Positions 13,921 to 35,999 of a stretch of 64,000 nucleotides of DNA are shown in pieces. How positions within the stretch are numbered: the stretch's first letter is position 1; every line of letters begins with the position of its first letter. The stretch comes from Lamellibrachia satsuma (Eukaryota; Annelida; Polychaeta; Sabellida; Siboglinidae): NCBI GenBank assembly GCA_033239005.1, contig BSQZ01000009.1:3094252-3158251 (forward strand), read 5' to 3'. The notes under the pieces were generated by a model, which had not been told where the DNA came from, did no database searches, and saw nothing but the letters and a program-made list of their open reading frames with translations. The translations under genes and the position numbers were made by a program.

Positions 13921-16218
13921 GTCATGATTTTATCATTACATTTATTTGACAGGCTGCATGTGATAAACAATGCAAACTACTGCGAAAGTGGCTGAAGGAT
14001 ATTACCAACCACTTCTTCTACAGTGCCAGAGTGTGTGAAGGATCAGAGGCAAAATTCGAAGTTAGTGATTGTTGAATGTCTGCTGCGAGGTGCTTTCTTT
14101 GGAATGTAACACTGCAGTTTACCTGCATATAAGAATTGGGATTGTGCCATTTTACACTAGTCTCTTGGTGTGCATATATATGGACATTATTATAAATATG
14201 GTATTTTATAAGATTAGGCAATATTTAAACATATATTTATGGATGTATTTTTGTTGTAGGCAGTATGGATAAGTGTTCTGCATCATGTTACTGGTCGACA
14301 TGAGTGGGTCTTCGATAATGGCTTGACACATTGCCTGCACCATGATGACTTCACCGAAAGAACAGATGACCTGCTCACACCTGGAAGTCCTGCACATAAG
14401 GCACTGCAACGCATTGTGCTGGACAGCAAATTACTGGCAAACATCCCTTGCTTCGTTAACTTCAGGTACATGATGCAAATAATAAGCCCTATGTTCAAAA
14501 TGTTTGATGTGATGTTCTTGTAGGAATATTTCACATTGTCACTAACAAATCATATATGTAATACAAACAATATTTTTTATAAAGTTATTCTATTCATAGA
14601 TTATTTGATATTTTTTCTTTTGACATAACCATAAAAATAAATCTGCCAACATATCAAATTGAAAAGTTTTTACAAATGTTATAAACATGTTTTTATGTGT
14701 CGTCATTGCAACGGTTCAACTGAATGAAAACCATAAAAATATTAGAAAAGTGGTTGACAGATTATTTTTTTATGATGTAAATTGGGGTATTTTTGTATTT
14801 AATAGCCATGCATAAGTTGTTTTTGTAGATGGTGACCAAATGCTGAATAAAAATTACAAATTGATAACATACAAAACGTTTTCCATTCTTTCACAGGAGA
14901 AATGGGAGCTTGGAGAATTTCAATAGCATCATTTTGATGTATGCCAGCAAACGATACGCATTCAGGTATTTTTATACTCACAAAAGCAACATACCCTGCA
15001 TGTATTTTTGTGCTGTAACATTCAACTGAACTACTTTTTCATTCGAAATGAAATATCAACTAGCAGTGTATTGTTTCTTAAAAGGAAAAACAAGGCACTA
15101 ACTAAAAAGCTTTTTTGTGTGCACACAAAGTTGAATATTGTATGTACATTATGAAAAATTATAATGAATTTTTTGCTGTTGTGGAAATTGGACTATGCTA
15201 CAAGATGTAATATATTATTTCAAGCAATCGTTGTTATTCCCTTTAACAAATCAGGGTCAGCTAAAATTGATTTAATATTTTTAAATTTTTTACATCAATA
15301 TCTGTTGTTTCTGATACATGTGTCTGGAATCCAACATGTACTCAGAAGTTGTTGAAAGAAGTGGAGAAAAATGATTTAATGTTGAAACGTGGCTAACAGA
15401 AAATATATTTTCTAGTTACTTTCTACTCTTAGTTCACTTGTAATGCTATTTTTCAGATATCCATCATACCGTGCCAGAAATTATCTAGCAATGATAGATC
15501 ACAACAGACACCTGGACAGGCCATTTGCTGCTAAGAAGAAAGATGGACAGCCAATGTAAGTAAATACAAATTTAGCATCATGCACTCATGTTTATTGCAG
15601 TGTTCATCGCTCCAAACAGTACGAGAGTTATTTCTGGCATACAAATATGTCAAAAAGCTGAAATTCTTGCAACATAGACCAGAGTAACTAACTCATCTAA
15701 AAAATATTTATTTTGTGATGCCACCAAAATAAGAACAAAACAGAGTAACTACTTTGTTTTGATGATAACAAATTAAATGATTTGGTACAAAAACAGAAAA
15801 TCATCTGATTACATCATTTGCTTCCTTCTATCAGGTACCAGAGGATGTGTCACAAACAAAACAAGAACTGGTCAGCATGTCAGAAAAAGGAGAAGAAAAC
15901 TTACAAATATGTGCCGGAAATTGTTAAAAGAATTGTGAATATGCGTTTGGATGATGAGCAATCATTGTACAGGAGAGCAGAACGTGGCGAACATGATCCG
16001 AGGAACATCGCATCAAACATTATGAATATAGGACCTGTTCCTGTACCATCAACTTCTGAGATAGTGCAAAAGCAGCGTTCCCGTTTTCACTGATGCACTC
16101 TGAATGGACTTAAGTTGTAACATGATAACAAAAACAAGAAATGTAGATTAAAAGGCGTCCAAAAAGAGACATAAAATTTAGATTGATTATAAAACACCTG
16201 TGAATTTACCTAAATTAA

Positions 16219-18697
16219 TTAGCCAAATTTGCTTGGTTTGAAACCGGTGTATTGCCCAAATTCATCAGGGAATTCATTCCTAATCTTCCACACACAGCAG
16301 GATGGAATCACCCTACGATCACCTGCTGATAATTTTTTGTGTACCCACATGATGAACATGCGGTACGACCCATGACGGAGAGATTTGTTTTTGTTAGCCT
16401 CTTCCTGTTCTGCCAGAATGTCATTTCTGAAACCATTATGTAGTGCAATGTTGAAAGGGTTTAGAAGAAAATACCAATGATGGTCTAGAGCCAAACACTT
16501 GGATGGCGCCTTTTTACAACATTTTCTTTCAGCAGCTGTTGGCATCTCCACACAGTTTTGACAGATGCACCATTCTGGTGCATTCCCAGATGACGGGTGG
16601 TACCCCTGTTGGGGGATTAAATTAACGTCTCCATTGGTCATAATGGCTTGGACATCATACCAGAATGATGGATGCCTCAATGCAGTTTTTGCTACAACTT
16701 CTCGCAGTTTGTTCTCGGGTATGTTCTGTACAACATTCTGAAATATATATGTAACAATTCTTAGTATATTTAAAGTAAATTTTGCGATGTTACCTGCAAT
16801 GGTAATTCAAGTAATGTTATGGTCTTGGTGAACCAGTTTTGGGGTCAAGAAAAAAAATGGGAAATACATACACAAAAAGGCTTAGTTATAAATGACATTT
16901 CCTGTGGTATTCTGAACCACATCAAGCCCAGTGCATTGACTACCATATATCTAAAAATTGCTGGTCTAGTAAAACCTGTCTTGGGCGACCACCCCTTCTG
17001 CACAGCCAGTGGTCCCTCAAGACAGGTGATCTTCCACTTGCAGGTAAAACAGTACAATCATACTGATTTATGATTGTATGTACGAGATAAGGTACAAAGA
17101 CATGGTGGCACACGTATACACCTGTATTGTGTTCACTTTATTGGCATTTTTGTTTCCTTACATGTACAGTGTATTGGAAAGAAGACCTCGATTAAAATGT
17201 CCCAAATCATGCACGTTTATCTATACCTCACAACATAAATTGCCAGTTAAATGCAACTCGTATAACACTTGTATAATATAACAATGTCATACAGACTTAA
17301 TTTAATTAAACATTTATAATTAGCAAAGTGTACCACACAACAACAAAATGGTGGAGATGTATGAGAGGTATTCCACCTGGCAGATAATGGGGCACTATAA
17401 CTACTGTGATTGGTGGACCAATCTGGCTTTCTTTCCCATAAAATTTTGACTGTTGGCGTGTTCCGGTCGCTCATAACAGGTCAAAGTAATGTTGATGTGA
17501 TGGTCGTTGATCGCCTTTGGCAAGTGGTCGCTCATTGCACATACATTATTGTTAGAAACAATTTGTGCGTACGATTGTGGTCGCCCAAGACAGGTTCTAC
17601 TGTACCTCGATTTGTTCCTTTTGCAAGGATGCATTCATCTGGTGGGCAGCTCTTTCCTCTTCGTCCTGCCTTCTCCCTCTTCCCCGAGTTCCACGGGCTG
17701 CCCTAGAACTTCCCTGACTCCTTTGACTTCCAATGCCACGACGCCACTTTTGACCACGGTCACTACCTCGTCCTCGGTCCCCACCACCAGTTTCTGCCAC
17801 AATGTTGAACTGAAATATTAACAAAAAGCCAAGTTAAATTACCATGGTAATATGCATAATGTGTTCAATCTTAACACAAATTCAACTATGTGTGTGGATA
17901 TATTTAGTTTACTAACTCTCCTGTTCACAAGTTATTTTGTTTGCACTTCTCTTTAAAAAAATCAGTGATTTGAGAAACCATGGTCAAGGTAAGATTTTGT
18001 AAGGTCTCTCGTGTGCACAAATTGCATGTATGCAATCCAGTTCTACCTATATGAGATGTATATGTAATATTTACTGGCTAAGAAAAAAATCAGGTTTTGC
18101 CTGTGTGACATTTGCTCAAAATGTTTAATGCACAATGACTTATCGTTTTGCTGCAAAATACTCTCACGTGTGTGCTGCACCAAGTAGGACAACGGATTTG
18201 AATCACACAACACAAAAGAGGGTAATTTCACAGACAGTCAATTTTGCCATCCGTCACATTCCAACAACGGCGCGAAATATACCCCAAGTCCCAGATTTGG
18301 GCAACATCAAGGACCAGGTTAAACCTCTGGCTACGGTTGCACATTCTGATATTTTAGGTGTGCAGTTTCGTTCAGTGCATGCCAAATATTGTGCAATTTA
18401 GTTTTATTAACTGGAAAGGCGATACCCTTGCCTTGCCTAGACACACAGTCACAGACCCAGCTGGCACCGACCGCCGCCGCCGCCGCCGCCGCCGCCGCGC
18501 GAGCAGACAGTAGACGCGGCGGACGTTATAATTATACTTAATCGAAAAGTTGCCCAGCGAACCGCATTAGAAAGCAGGATAAATAAACAATGCATAAGCT
18601 TCCTGCATTGATAAAAGTAGCTGTCAATACATATATGTCTACGAATTGCTGATTTAAAAAGCCATTGCTTGAATAAACTCACCTCGGAGCCTGACAT
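16219..18697 (-). CDS. P2X7 ballast-domain (P2RX7_C) protein with RG-rich N-terminus
   Basis: Three exons on the minus strand: 18697-18683 (ATG, MSGSE), 17809-17606 and 16737-16219 (TAA). All introns are GT-AG and phase 0, giving 245 residues without a stop. Residues 14-50 are rich in RG/GR (GGGDRGRGSDRG, GTRGRGRRQDEEE), a style common in nucleic-acid binding. Residues 74-245 match the cytosolic ballast domain of vertebrate P2X7: EWCICQNCVEMP, KCCKK, a central Asp-His region, GSYRMFIMWVH, RRVIPSCCVWKIR and FPDEFGQYTGF. In P2X7 these cysteines hold zinc ions. No membrane segment is present, so this is not a P2X channel. Stand-alone ballast domains are known in invertebrates. It lies inside the TTAA transposon, tail to tail with the transposase. 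An in-frame ATG at 18721 could add eight residues. Confidence 0.85.
18471..18501. repeat. (CCG)n microsatellite in intron 1 of the P2RX7_C gene
   Basis: About nine CCG units in a short GC-rich patch 180 bp downstream of the first exon. It may mark a CpG-rich promoter region of the minus-strand gene (inference). Confidence 0.7.
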
Positions 18698-18968
18698 GTT
18701 GACTGTGTGTGACGTCAGCATTCCCTGTGTGCTTCACTGAGCATGCGTGCATATTTATATTCGGGCTGCATAATTAATCATCCACATGGCAGCAAGCTCA
18801 AAATGCTTCATGTAAACACAATTATTTGTCGGCTTTTGTTGGGCATATAACACCCAAATTATGCATAAAATGCAAGAAATAAGTGGCAGAGAACGTACTT
18901 ATGGGAACTGATCATGTTTTGATACAGTACCTCTCAAATGCATGTTAGCTCACAAAGAATCGCTTTAA

Positions 18969-19146
18969 CATCGATTCATCGTTTCATATGCGGATGACGA
19001 ATTCGTATTTTTTGCGCACAGGTCAGAAAATAAAAGATCAAAGGCTACTGGCGTCACTTAGCTGCTCCAAAAGAGCTGAATTCGAAGATGATTCTGTGGT
19101 ATCACAAGCCGCTATCGGCTCGAAATCGTTACATTTTACTTTGTAT
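18969..19146. repeat. REP-A, right of the transposon, with an inverted piece
   Basis: 18,969-19,013 matches 48,943-48,986 directly (CATATGCGGATGACGAATTC). 19,020-19,146 then matches 49,500-49,640 in reverse complement, including a minus-strand frame reading [20 protein letters not shown]. So two REP-A parts are joined here in an order and orientation different from the 48-49 kb copy, implying an inversion/deletion. Confidence 0.7.
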
Positions 19147-21655
19147 TCCAATCACTTCCTTCAACAAAAAACTGGTGTCATTAGCAAACAGTATGGACTT
19201 TAAGTGTGAAGAAATATTACATAAGTCATTAACATATATAATAAAAAGAGTTGGCCCTAGAATTGACCCTTGTGGTACACCACAAGTAACAGTAGAATAA
19301 CTTGAATTCATACAATTGAAACATACATACTGATTCCTGTTACCTAAATAACTACTGAACCATTGTTTGGCTACAGCCCTAACACCATAATGATCAAGTT
19401 TACCAACAAGAATTCTGTGATCCACAGTGTCGAAAACTTTCTTTAAATCAATAAAAACACCAATGGTAAGCTTTCCCTTATCCATTGCATTTGTAATTAC
19501 CTCCACTAAGTCCATAATTGCCATAGAAGTGGACATATTTTTCCTAAAACCATACTGGCGGAAATACAATACTTGTTTTGCATTTAGAAAATTCATTATC
19601 CTGCTGTTGAATATGTTTTCTAGAATCTTAGAAAATTGAGGTAGTAGAGATATAGGCCTATAATTGGAGACAGTTTGGTCGTCCCCTGATTTGAATAAAG
19701 GAATCACTCAGGCAATTTTCATATCATTTGGAAACACACCTTGTTCTAATGAAGAGTTACATATATGCTTTAATGGAACTAATATAAAAGGAATTTTTTA
19801 TTAAATTCATATCAATGCCATCATAACCTTTATATGCTTTACTTTTACATTTATGCACAATAGTTAATAATTCATCATCAGTGACTGGATTCAAAAATAC
19901 TGTTTCTTCCACTCTGTCACCTAAGAAAGACTTATAATTTTAATTACATTTCAGTATATTTTAGCTAATGTTGGCCCTACGTTAACAAAGAACTGGTTGA
20001 AATGTTCTGCAATATTCTTATTCCCTGAAATAGTTGATACATTGTTCTTAAATTCAGATGGATAAGATGAATTTTTTGTAGATTTTTTATTCAATAATTT
20101 GTTAATGATTTTCCATGTTTCCTTAATATTTTGTTTACTTTCTTCTAACAGGTTAGAGTAATACTCCTTCTCACATTGTCTCAAGATAGATGTGAGTTTA
20201 TTCTTATATGATTTATATCTAACTTCAGCGACATCGCTTCTTGATTTTAGGAAACGTTTGTACAGTATATTCTTTTTCTTACATACATTTTTTTAATCCG
20301 GAAGTCATACAAGGTTTATGTTGCCTTTTATCCTTTCGAGAAATAGTTCTAACAGGAAAACTAATCTCATAAATATTTTTGAACATTTCTGTGAACTTCT
20401 TATAGCTTGAATTAACATCATCATTGTTCAATATTTCATCCCATTTCATAATTGCTAATGTATTGATAAATGCCTGTTATTGTTCTCCATCGATTGGCCT
20501 TGTTCTAACAGACTGGTTTACAATTTGATGAAAGTTATCAACATAATCACAAATTTGGAAAATAGGTAAGTGGTCACTTAGATCATTTATAAGTAAGCCA
20601 CTAACTGTGGACTTGTTGAGTTCTGTTGTAAAAATGTTATCTATAAGTGTTGCACTGTGCTTTGTTATCCGTGTAGGCCTTGTTATCCTTGTAGGCCTTG
20701 TTATCCTTGTAGGCCTTGTTATTAAAGGGTGTAAACCATAATTATATAAGTTTGTAGCCGCATGGTTTTCATGTTGCAATAGGTCTACATTAAAATCTCC
20801 ACACAAGTACACTGTTTTACCATTGCAGTTATTAAACATATGATCTATATGCTCATTTAATAATGCTAGATCAGTATTTGGTGCAAAATAGACCGATGCA
20901 ACTACAATGTTTTTGCTATTATTAGTAGTGATTTCTGCACAAATAATTTCTGTGCATTTTTCTATACACTTTAATATAGTAGTTAGGGGTTTGTGCTTTA
21001 GAAACTTATTTATATATAAAGCAACTCCACCTCCAATCCGTTGGTTTCTAGAAGTGTAAAAACAATTATGATTTTCTAACTGGAATTCATAATTTTCATT
21101 CATCCAGGTTTCAGAGATTGCAATGACATCAAACGTACAGTCTACTAAAGAAATACATGCTTTTAGTTTGTTAAAGTTAGCAGACATACTTCTGACATTA
21201 AAGTGTCTGATTGAGAAATTGGATAACCCTTGATTGTTCGGTACAATTTTGGTATTAAATTCATCCTCTGTAAAATAAACACTATCAGCATTAACTCTGT
21301 TATATAAATTGTTGTCTGGGTCTATATCATCATTAATGCAATGCACATTTTTTCTGAGTAAGTAAATGGTGCATAGTTAAGGTGTGAACATTGTTCATAC
21401 AAGTCAATTATATCATCATCGACACCTGATAAATTAAAATTTAGTTCTTGATCAGTTAAATCACTGAAGGGGAACATTTCGTTAATACAATTATTGCAGA
21501 ACCAGTCTTCACTAGCACTAGAAAAAAGTAAACTGTTCATTTGTAAGGTTTGCACACTTACGATGTACCCAAAGTTTACGTTCGTCACAAAAAATAGCAT
21601 TTGAGTTTACATTTTTAATGCATATGCTACAAGGATATTTTGTAGCCATAATGAA
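19147..21655 (-). mobile_element. CR1/L2-like LINE with 5' end kept and 3' end lost
   Basis: Read on the minus strand: ATG at about 21,650, MATKYPCSICIKN and a PHD-like zinc finger (CSIC, CDERKLWVHRKC, DWFCNNC). Next comes an intact AP-endonuclease frame (21,346-20,477) with FNVRSM, AISETWMNE, YLCGDFNVD and SDHLPIF, a linker (20,184-19,951), and an RT to motif B (SNYRPISLLPQFSKILE, GVFIDLKKVFDTVDH, CGVPQGSILGPTLF). The catalytic box reads FANDT instead of FADDT, and the element stops there. Stops and frameshifts separate the parts (for example a TGA at 19,707-19,709, in the IA*VIP context). Three 18-bp direct repeats encode ITRPTR within the endonuclease at 20,660-20,720. Confidence 0.85.
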
Positions 21656-22590
21656 ATGTTAAGTGCTCACAAGGAGAGAAAAATTAGCATGAAAGTTCAC
21701 TACAGGTCAAACCCGAGTCCATTCACTTTCTCCTCGGTCCACCCGATGGTGAAAAGGTCGTCTGGAGAGTCGATCTGTGGTTTAATGTTTGTTTTACTGT
21801 GAATAAAGCATATTCTCTCATTTGTTAATTGACTATTTGTTTCATTTGTTGATCTAGTTCCACATTAATCCAAAATTGTAACAACTTTTACAGACTTCGT
21901 TTCGCATATCGAGTGCCCATGTACGGCACTATTGTTTAACACATAATCAGTGAGAGAGATCATTATGACTTATACAATTCATTGTATTGTTAAAATTAAG
22001 ATCACATAATATGTGTAATATATTACTAAAAAAACATGTACAGTTGAATAACTTAAAAACATAAACGTACTATTATCGTAATAGCCTGCTTCTATAGTGA
22101 AGTTTTTTTTCATGCGTTACCTCCCAGAAATGTGCTAAATTAACCCTAAATACAGAGCAATGACAGTGATAAAGGACTGTTGTTTGTGAATGCAACGAAA
22201 CCACCTGCGTAGTGTCTTTGATCTATGCAGCATTTTTCTGTTATTCACACCTGCGCAGTGTACCAGACAGACAAAGCATTGTACTTCAATAGTATCTAAC
22301 TGAAACTCCCTTTGATGACGAGCACGGGAATAACAAACCTTTAAAGTGAGGGCTAATCCATTACTAACTACAACTGAGTAGATCTTGCTTGACACCTCAG
22401 TCGGTCAGAGTGGAAGTAAGCGTACTGTAGATGGTCCCTGTAGATCACAGAAAGCAGCTACTTCCAAAGCAGCTTCGTGCACTCCGGTCAGGCAGGGTCC
22501 GGCTCCATTCATTGAGCAAACGTGTTAACCTGGGACATGAAGGATACTATCTCCTATATAAGGGCGTCACATCATCATTATTTGCAACAA
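21656..22590. other. Intergenic stretch, no feature recognised
   Basis: AT-rich sequence with no convincing open frame, repeat array or RNA. The minus-strand frame at 22,135-22,395 has no family resemblance and is left out. Confidence 0.5.
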
Positions 22591-22594
22591 CAAC

Positions 22595-24295
22595 TATGGC
22601 ACGAGTATCCAAACGCGCTAGGAAGTGTCGCTATCCTTGTGAACGGTGTCAAGAAGAATGTTACGGGACGTGATAGAGTGTTCAGAATGCGAATGTTTGA
22701 CCCATGCGTCCTGCATACCTATGGACAAGACGATGCTGCGAAACTGGAGCGGCGCTGATAGACTTCCTCTGCAAATCATGCGCGTACACTGGTGGCAGCT
22801 ACGACATAGTAAAGGCTTTGCAAAGGCATGTGGCGTACTTCATATATTGTGTATTTTATTTTGCCTATCAGTAATTTCTACTCAAAGTATTTGTCTTTGA
22901 TGCAGATTTAGACTCGGGCATGCAAAATGTAAGTTGACAAAAATATATATGACGAGGACCGTTACGTGTAAGTAAGTAAGTGAGTAATTTATTAGATCCA
23001 AACTGTACACGCATTAAATAATACTATATCAGTATATAAGTATACGTAATAAAATATTACTGTATACAGAGAAGAACATGGACACTCCGACAAAGACTTA
23101 TTAAAAGTCCCGTAGGAGCCACCCGTCGTATTTTTTATTTTAGTTTCTGAGGAAAGCAAAGAATATAGATATAAAGTTATCAACATTAAAATGTAGTAAA
23201 AGTAAAGTCCACCGTCAATGAAAACCTGGATTGTTGTTTTATTATGCCGCTGTGGTGTATGTTCATAGTGTGTAGTGAAGTGAGAAAGTGTATGAATAAA
23301 AGCTGTTGATTGTGATTTCATAGGGCCGCCCGAAACATCCAACGAACATAGCATTTCAACTGCTGAGTGAGCACATCCCAGACGGCTTCCTGCAGCGGGA
23401 TATACTTAATGACAACGAAACGCGACGACAGATTGTGTTTGCCACACAGCAACAGCTTCAGCTGCTGTGCAACGCCAAACTGTGGTACGCTGACGCTACG
23501 TTTCAAGTAGTGAAACAGCCATTCGCCCAGCTGTTTAGCCTACACGGAGACTGCACGAAACAACTTCCTCTGCTGTTCGTCTCGATGTCAGGGCGCAAGA
23601 CGCATGACCACAAGGATGTTCTACGCACTGTGATCGCGCTGCTCCCGTCTGAACCCCGTGTGAAGCGCGTAGTTATTGACTTCGAACGGGCAATGTGGAA
23701 AGGTTTTGTATCCGTCATGCCAGAAGTCGAACTGAAGGGCTGCGCCTTCTACTGGTCGCAAGCGGTATGGAGGAAGGTGCAGGAGTACGGCCTACAGAAG
23801 CAGTGTATGAAAGATACAGGAACGCTAATGTACATCAAGAGATTGGTCGCACTGCCCTTCCTCCCTGCTCAACACATACCGGCGGTACTCAACAACCTGG
23901 CGCAGGATGCCGGAAGCGAGCCGCTCTGACGCCTCGTACAATACGTGAGGTACACGTGGCTCGATTCGACCATCTGGCGCCCTGCAGCATGGAGCGTGTT
24001 CTCCCTCAACATCCGTACCAACAACGATGTTGAGGGGTGGCACCGACGTCTGAACTTCCGCGGACGACAACAGATGTGCTTTTACGTGCTGGTACAACTC
24101 CTTCACGCGAAAGCCAGATTGATCACCATCCAGGTTCGTCTGATCAGCGAAAAGAAGCTCTAGAAACATCAGAGGAAGACGTACATCCGCCTCCAAGCCA
24201 AGATTTTCCAACTGTGGCAGGAGTATGTGGACGGCCACAAGAATGCGCGACAGTTACTGAATGGCTGCGCCAAAGTGTATGGACCAGCCGTGTAA
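22595..24295 (+). pseudogene. Mutator-like (MULE) transposase relic with zinc-finger exon
   Basis: The main exon 23,324-24,295 follows an acceptor (TTTCATAG) and reads GRPKHPTNIAFQLLSEHIPD, then LWYADATF (first catalytic Asp), VVIDFERAMW (second Asp), GCAFYWSQAVWRKVQEYGL, LPFLPAQHIPAV and RTNNDVEGWHRRL (catalytic Glu region). This order is typical of MULE transposases. Two in-frame stops break it: TGA at 23,927-23,929 and TAG at 24,161-24,163. Upstream, 22,595-22,830 encodes MARVSKRARKC and a PHD-like cysteine cluster (YPCERCQEEC, VIECSECECLTHASC, FLCKSC) in three frames, so it carries at least two frameshifts. About 490 bp of apparent intron lies between. GC content is higher than the neighbours. 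Terminal inverted repeats were not found. Confidence 0.8.
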
Positions 24296-24299
24296 TGTA

Positions 24300-25283
24300 T
24301 CATACTTCATGTTGTCATCTGCCGAATACCGTGATCTTTATTTGACGTAATATTTTATTAATATGTTATAATATAACATTTAACATAACATTATTTGTTC
24401 GTCATCATCTAGGCGTGTCTCTGCTTTGGTTTAGCGGCATAGCTATGAAGTTCTATTTCATCATCTGACAGCACATTTTGGGGGTATCCAATCTAATTCA
24501 CTGCTCGTTGTTCTCTGGTAAAAATGTGCGTGTCTTTGCTTAAGGGTTTTTACTATTGGTTTGATACGTTCGACGATGTGGCATTTTCCAGTATTCCCCA
24601 AACTTGGGTTTTATAGGCAACCTATATTAACATTAAATTTTTCGCAGTAACCTATCTTAACATTAAACTTCTCCCAGTAACTCAAGAGTATGTATGTGTG
24701 TTGGTCTATTTTTTAAAACCTATAGTTGCCCACGCGCATTTCAATATAATCAATTATGCGTTGATATATATTGCATAAGATTACGTTTTAGCTTTTATTT
24801 ATTTATTTTATTGCACCTTTGTATTATCATGTCACTGTTGGCGTTGTATAGCACAATCAATATTAATACAGTTACACTGAATGGCCATACAATTGTTGAC
24901 TTGGTCTTTCATTGGAAATGTAATGTTTGAAACTGCCATCGTGAACATCATGTTAATACGTGAATGCTTCCTCGCTAGATCCGGACAGTTCACGCACGCA
25001 CAGATTCCACCAAGCTACAAACTTTTATTATTACGTTATGTTTATGACATTCATCCACCACACAACGAGGCCGAATTCACCACCCCATTCACGCCATTAT
25101 AAAGTGGGCCGAATTCACCTGGTAGTTGGGCCAAATTCACCGTGGGCCGAATTCACCTGTATCCCTATCACCATTCGTTTTCAATCTTGTGTCGTTCGTT
25201 GAGTCACCCACTTTCACGTTTTGGAGTGCTTTGCTCACGGCTCTCTCAACCACTGCATCACGTGATACCTCCAACCCAACAAA
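24300..25283. other. Upstream region of ADA2 copy 2
   Basis: There is no gene. 24,610-24,680 has two copies of a short unit (AACCTATMTTAACATTAAA-like). 25,068-25,160 has four spaced copies of GGCCGAATTCACC. The ADA2 promoter should lie here, but no TATA box at a convincing distance from 25,284 can be singled out. Confidence 0.4.
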
Positions 25284-35628
<10,345 letters not shown>

Positions 35629-35731
35629 GCAACAGATTGGTGTGTCAGTAGCACTGTGGTCTACCTGACATATTAAGGCAGAGTTAGTCAACGTATCTTC
35701 ATCCAAGTGTAAAGTGGATTCTCTTAAAGGA

Positions 35732-35737
35732 AATAAA
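35732..35737 (+). promoter_or_regulatory. Candidate polyadenylation signal of ADA2 copy 2
   Basis: AATAAA 104 bases after the stop at 35,626-35,628. It is nearer than in copy 1 because 33 bases are missing here. Confidence 0.5.
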
Positions 35738-35999
35738 TCTTAATTCCCTGTTCTGCCCTGCATTGCCGGTCACCCTTTCTCGTACCCATGGATATAAGGA
35801 ACATCAGATATATGTAACATTTTGTCCCAACATGTTCCATATTATAGCGAGAATCCACTGTAATTAAACATGGTGGGAAAATGGCAGACATGATGCAGAA
35901 TTGTTTTAGTTTTTCGGCTAAATCAGATCAGTCTCTGTGCTAAAATAGATAAAATTAATTAATGATTGCAAAAATATTGTCTTTTTTAGACTGCTTTTG

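Larger units (their letters stand above)
9797..16093 (+). pseudogene. DDE-type transposase gene, 12 exons, probably inactivated (Kolobok-like)
   Basis: Exons: 9797-10017, 10301-10402, 10754-10906, 11179-11503, 11801-12080, 12489-12727, 13006-13106, 13953-14060, 14260-14465, 14897-14965, 15457-15555 and 15835-16093 (about 720 codons). The start encodes MAEASEFVKRKRG and a basic region, followed by a serine/acidic linker, a CTSCSNSCGT cysteine knot and ICERGHVSRRWLSQP. Candidate catalytic residues are D in GDGRMDSPG, D in VVTDQHTS and E in SLENFNS. DIWHVAKNL lies between the last two. This pattern belongs to a widespread animal family of transposase-like proteins, which I assign to Kolobok-like elements by resemblance and TTAA ends. 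Damage: the 10017/10301 junction gives an immediate TAA, and an extra TA at about 12,659 shifts the frame before the second Asp. A missed micro-exon or sequence error could explain either. All other junctions keep phase. Confidence 0.75.
9461..18964. mobile_element. TTAA-flanked two-gene DNA transposon, about 9.5 kb
   Basis: The element starts AGCAATTCTTTG (9,461) and ends CAAAGAATCGCT (18,964). These are 12-bp inverted termini with one mismatch, and TTAA sits directly outside each end (9,457-9,460 and 18,965-18,968). The flanking REP-A repeat continues across the insertion: CACCAC-TTAA on the left and TTAA-CATCGATTC on the right, matching the uninterrupted CACCACTTAACATTGATTC at 48,933-48,951. 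Inside are two convergent spliced genes whose stop codons are 125 bp apart: the transposase gene (+) and the P2RX7_C-domain gene (-). TTAA duplications are known for Kolobok and piggyBac elements. The transposase type makes Kolobok-like more plausible, but this is inference. A LINE tail and a dispersed repeat have inserted within it. Confidence 0.85.

Noticed and set aside
16219..18697. A true P2X receptor gene
   Set aside because: No transmembrane segments or P2X ectodomain cysteines are encoded; only the C-terminal ballast region is present.
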